A stretch of DNA of 64,000 bases, taken from Mycobacterium sp. SMC-2 (GTDB lineage Bacteria; Actinomycetota; Actinomycetes; Mycobacteriales; Mycobacteriaceae). The notes beneath the pieces were generated by a model. It ran no database searches. It saw only the letters and a program-made list of their open reading frames with translations, and was not told the DNA's origin. The translations under genes and the position numbers were made by a program. Shown piece after piece: positions 62,516 through 64,000 of the stretch (position 1 is its first letter; each line of letters starts with the position of its first letter). The DNA is taken from positions 2,418,001 through 2,482,000 of the forward strand of contig NZ_CP079863.1 of NCBI RefSeq assembly GCF_025263485.1. Reading direction: 5' to 3'.

Positions 62516-64000
62516 ATGACAAGCCCACCCGACCCGTCCGGGTCTTCTGAGGCGGGAACCGAAAACATAAGCGAGCCAGGTGATTTAGCCGCCGCACGGC
62601 GCCGGCTGCTGTCCGAGGGGCGCGAGCTGGGTGCGGCGGAGCTGCGGAAGGCCTGGCTGGAGCTCCACGAATCCTGGCTGGCGGCCAAGGCGTCCCAGCT
62701 CGGCATCGCCGCCGACAGCGGTTTCGCGATCGTCGGGGTCGGCGGCCTGGGCCGCCGCGAGCTGCTCCCGTATTCCGACCTCGACCTGATGTTGTTGCAC
62801 GACAACAAGTCTGACGAGGTGCTGCAGCGGGTCGCCGACGGGCTGTGGTATCCGTTGTGGGACGCCAACGTTCGGCTCGACCACAGCGTGCGGACGGTGT
62901 CGGGCGCCCTGGCCGTCGCCAATAGCGACATGGCGGCGGCTCTGGGCATGCTGGATGCCCGCCACATCGCCGGGGACGAGCGGCTGTCGGCCGAGCTGGT
63001 CGCCGGGGCGCGGCGCCAGTGGCGCGGCGCGATCCGATCCCGCATGGACGAGCTTGTCGCGATGACATACGAACGCTGGCAACGGTGTTGGCGGATCGCC
63101 CAGCGAGCCGAGCCGGACCTGAAGTCGGGGCGCGGCGGCCTGCGCGACGTCCAACTGCTCGACGCGCTGGGCGTCGCGCAACTCATCGACCGCCACGGCA
63201 TGGGTCATCCGGACGCGCCGGGGGGCTCGCTGGACGCCGCGTACCTGACGCTGCTCGACGTGCGCACCGAGCTGCACCGGGTATCCCAACGCGGACTCGA
63301 TCAGCTGCTGGCGCAGTTCGCCGACGACGTCAGCGCCGCGTTGGGCGTCGGCGACCGATTCGCGTTGTCGCGCATGCTCTCCAGCGTCAGCCGCACCATC
63401 GCCTACCACGCCGAAACCGGGCTGCGGACCGCGCAGAACGCGCTGCCCCGACGCGGACTCACGGCCCTGGTCCGGCGCCCCAAGCGGCGACCGCTGGACG
63501 AGGGCGTGGTCGAGTACGACGGCGAGGTGGTGCTCGCCCGCGACGCCCAGCCCGAAACCGATGCCGGGTTGGTGCTGCGGGTCGCGGCCGCGTCGGCCAA
63601 CACCGGCCTGCCCATCGCCGCCGGCACGCTCAAACGGCTGGCCGACAGCGTTCCAGACCTGCCGTCGCCGTGGCCGCGGGAGGCGCTGGATGACCTGCTG
63701 GTCGTGCTGCTGGCCGGGCCCACGGCGGTGAACACGATCGAGTCGCTGGACCGCACCGGGCTGTGGGGCCGCCTCTTCCCGGAGTGGGACGCGGTCCGCG
63801 ACCTTCCACCGCGCGACGTCTCGCACAAGTGGACCGTCGACCGTCACATCGTCGAAACCGCCGTCAACGCGGCCCCGCTCACCACTCGCGTGGCGCGATC
63901 GGATCTGCTCGCGCTCGGTGCGTTGCTGCACGACATCGGCAAGGGGCGCGGCACGGACCACTGTGTGCTCGGCGCGGAATTGGCGATCCCGATCGGCAAC
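62516..64000 (+). CDS. glnD: PII uridylyl/adenylyltransferase GlnD, cut by window end
   Basis: An open frame of 495 codons from ATG 62516 (GGGAGG site just upstream) to the last base with no stop, so the 3' part is missing from the window. The nucleotidyltransferase motif [19 protein letters not shown] lies at about residues 74-92 with the catalytic Asp pair. The start of the HD hydrolase domain is seen as [10 protein letters not shown] near residue 480. The C-terminal ACT domains would lie beyond the edge. It modifies and demodifies PII at Tyr51. It follows glnB by 45 bases in the same operon. Confidence 0.95.
   Translation, partial: MTSPPDPSGSSEAGTENISEPGDLAAARRRLLSEGRELGAAELRKAWLELHESWLAAKASQLGIAADSGFAIVGVGGLGRRELLPYSDLDLMLLHDNKSDEVLQRVADGLWYPLWDANVRLDHSVRTVSGALAVANSDMAAALGMLDARHIAGDERLSAELVAGARRQWRGAIRSRMDELVAMTYERWQRCWRIAQRAEPDLKSGRGGLRDVQLLDALGVAQLIDRHGMGHPDAPGGSLDAAYLTLLDVRTELHRVSQRGLDQLLAQFADDVSAALGVGDRFALSRMLSSVSRTIAYHAETGLRTAQNALPRRGLTALVRRPKRRPLDEGVVEYDGEVVLARDAQPETDAGLVLRVAAASANTGLPIAAGTLKRLADSVPDLPSPWPREALDDLLVVLLAGPTAVNTIESLDRTGLWGRLFPEWDAVRDLPPRDVSHKWTVDRHIVETAVNAAPLTTRVARSDLLALGALLHDIGKGRGTDHCVLGAELAIPIGN

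Overview
The window is high-GC mycobacterial chromosome. Nearly every gene has a clear counterpart in the Mycobacterium tuberculosis Rv2918c-Rv2972c interval, with several blocks missing and others added. Gene content and the phthiocerol dimycocerosate (DIM/PDIM) polyketide locus point to a slow-growing-type Mycobacterium. I cannot name the species from sequence alone. No rRNA, tRNA, CRISPR array, transposase, integrase or phage gene was seen.

Left flank (1-5743): a secreted HNH-type protein converges on an aldo/keto reductase (AKR). A decayed second AKR copy lies directly upstream of the intact one. Then come lipase LipN, a membrane-anchored DsbA-like protein with its VKOR partner, rsmD and coaD. 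The pyruvate carboxylase gene that separates the VKOR gene from rsmD in M. tuberculosis is absent.

DIM locus (5925-48284): a trans-acting enoyl reductase (Rv2953 type), a flavodoxin-like gene, and a copper-type permease (Rv2963 type) behind a palindromic CsoR/RicR-like operator. The mycocerosic acid synthase gene mas converges on a long minus-strand operon: tesA, fadD26, ppsA, ppsB, ppsC, ppsD, ppsE, drrA, drrB, drrC, papA5. FadD26 starts a long fatty acyl chain on PpsA. PpsA-E extend it, with PpsC fully reducing and PpsD relying on the separate enoyl reductase. Mas makes methyl-branched acids, PapA5 esterifies them onto the diol, and DrrABC helps move the lipid. The locus is stripped down: fadD28, mmpL7, lppX, the ketoreductase and O-methyltransferase that finish phthiocerol, and all pks15/1 and glycosyltransferase genes for phenolic glycolipids are missing here. 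ppsA, ppsB and ppsC share near-identical acyltransferase DNA, and ppsA and ppsB also share near-identical ketoreductase DNA, as expected from gene conversion.

Right flank (48518-64000): sepIVA, a DUF177 gene, rnc and fpg are followed by a feoA-feoB-NifU-like iron cassette sitting between two copies of a palindromic intergenic repeat. Then come an OsmC-like gene, acyP, smc, ftsY and the nitrogen operon amt-glnB-glnD, preceded by a GlnR-like box. glnD runs off the right edge. Two families of palindromic intergenic repeats occur in this flank.
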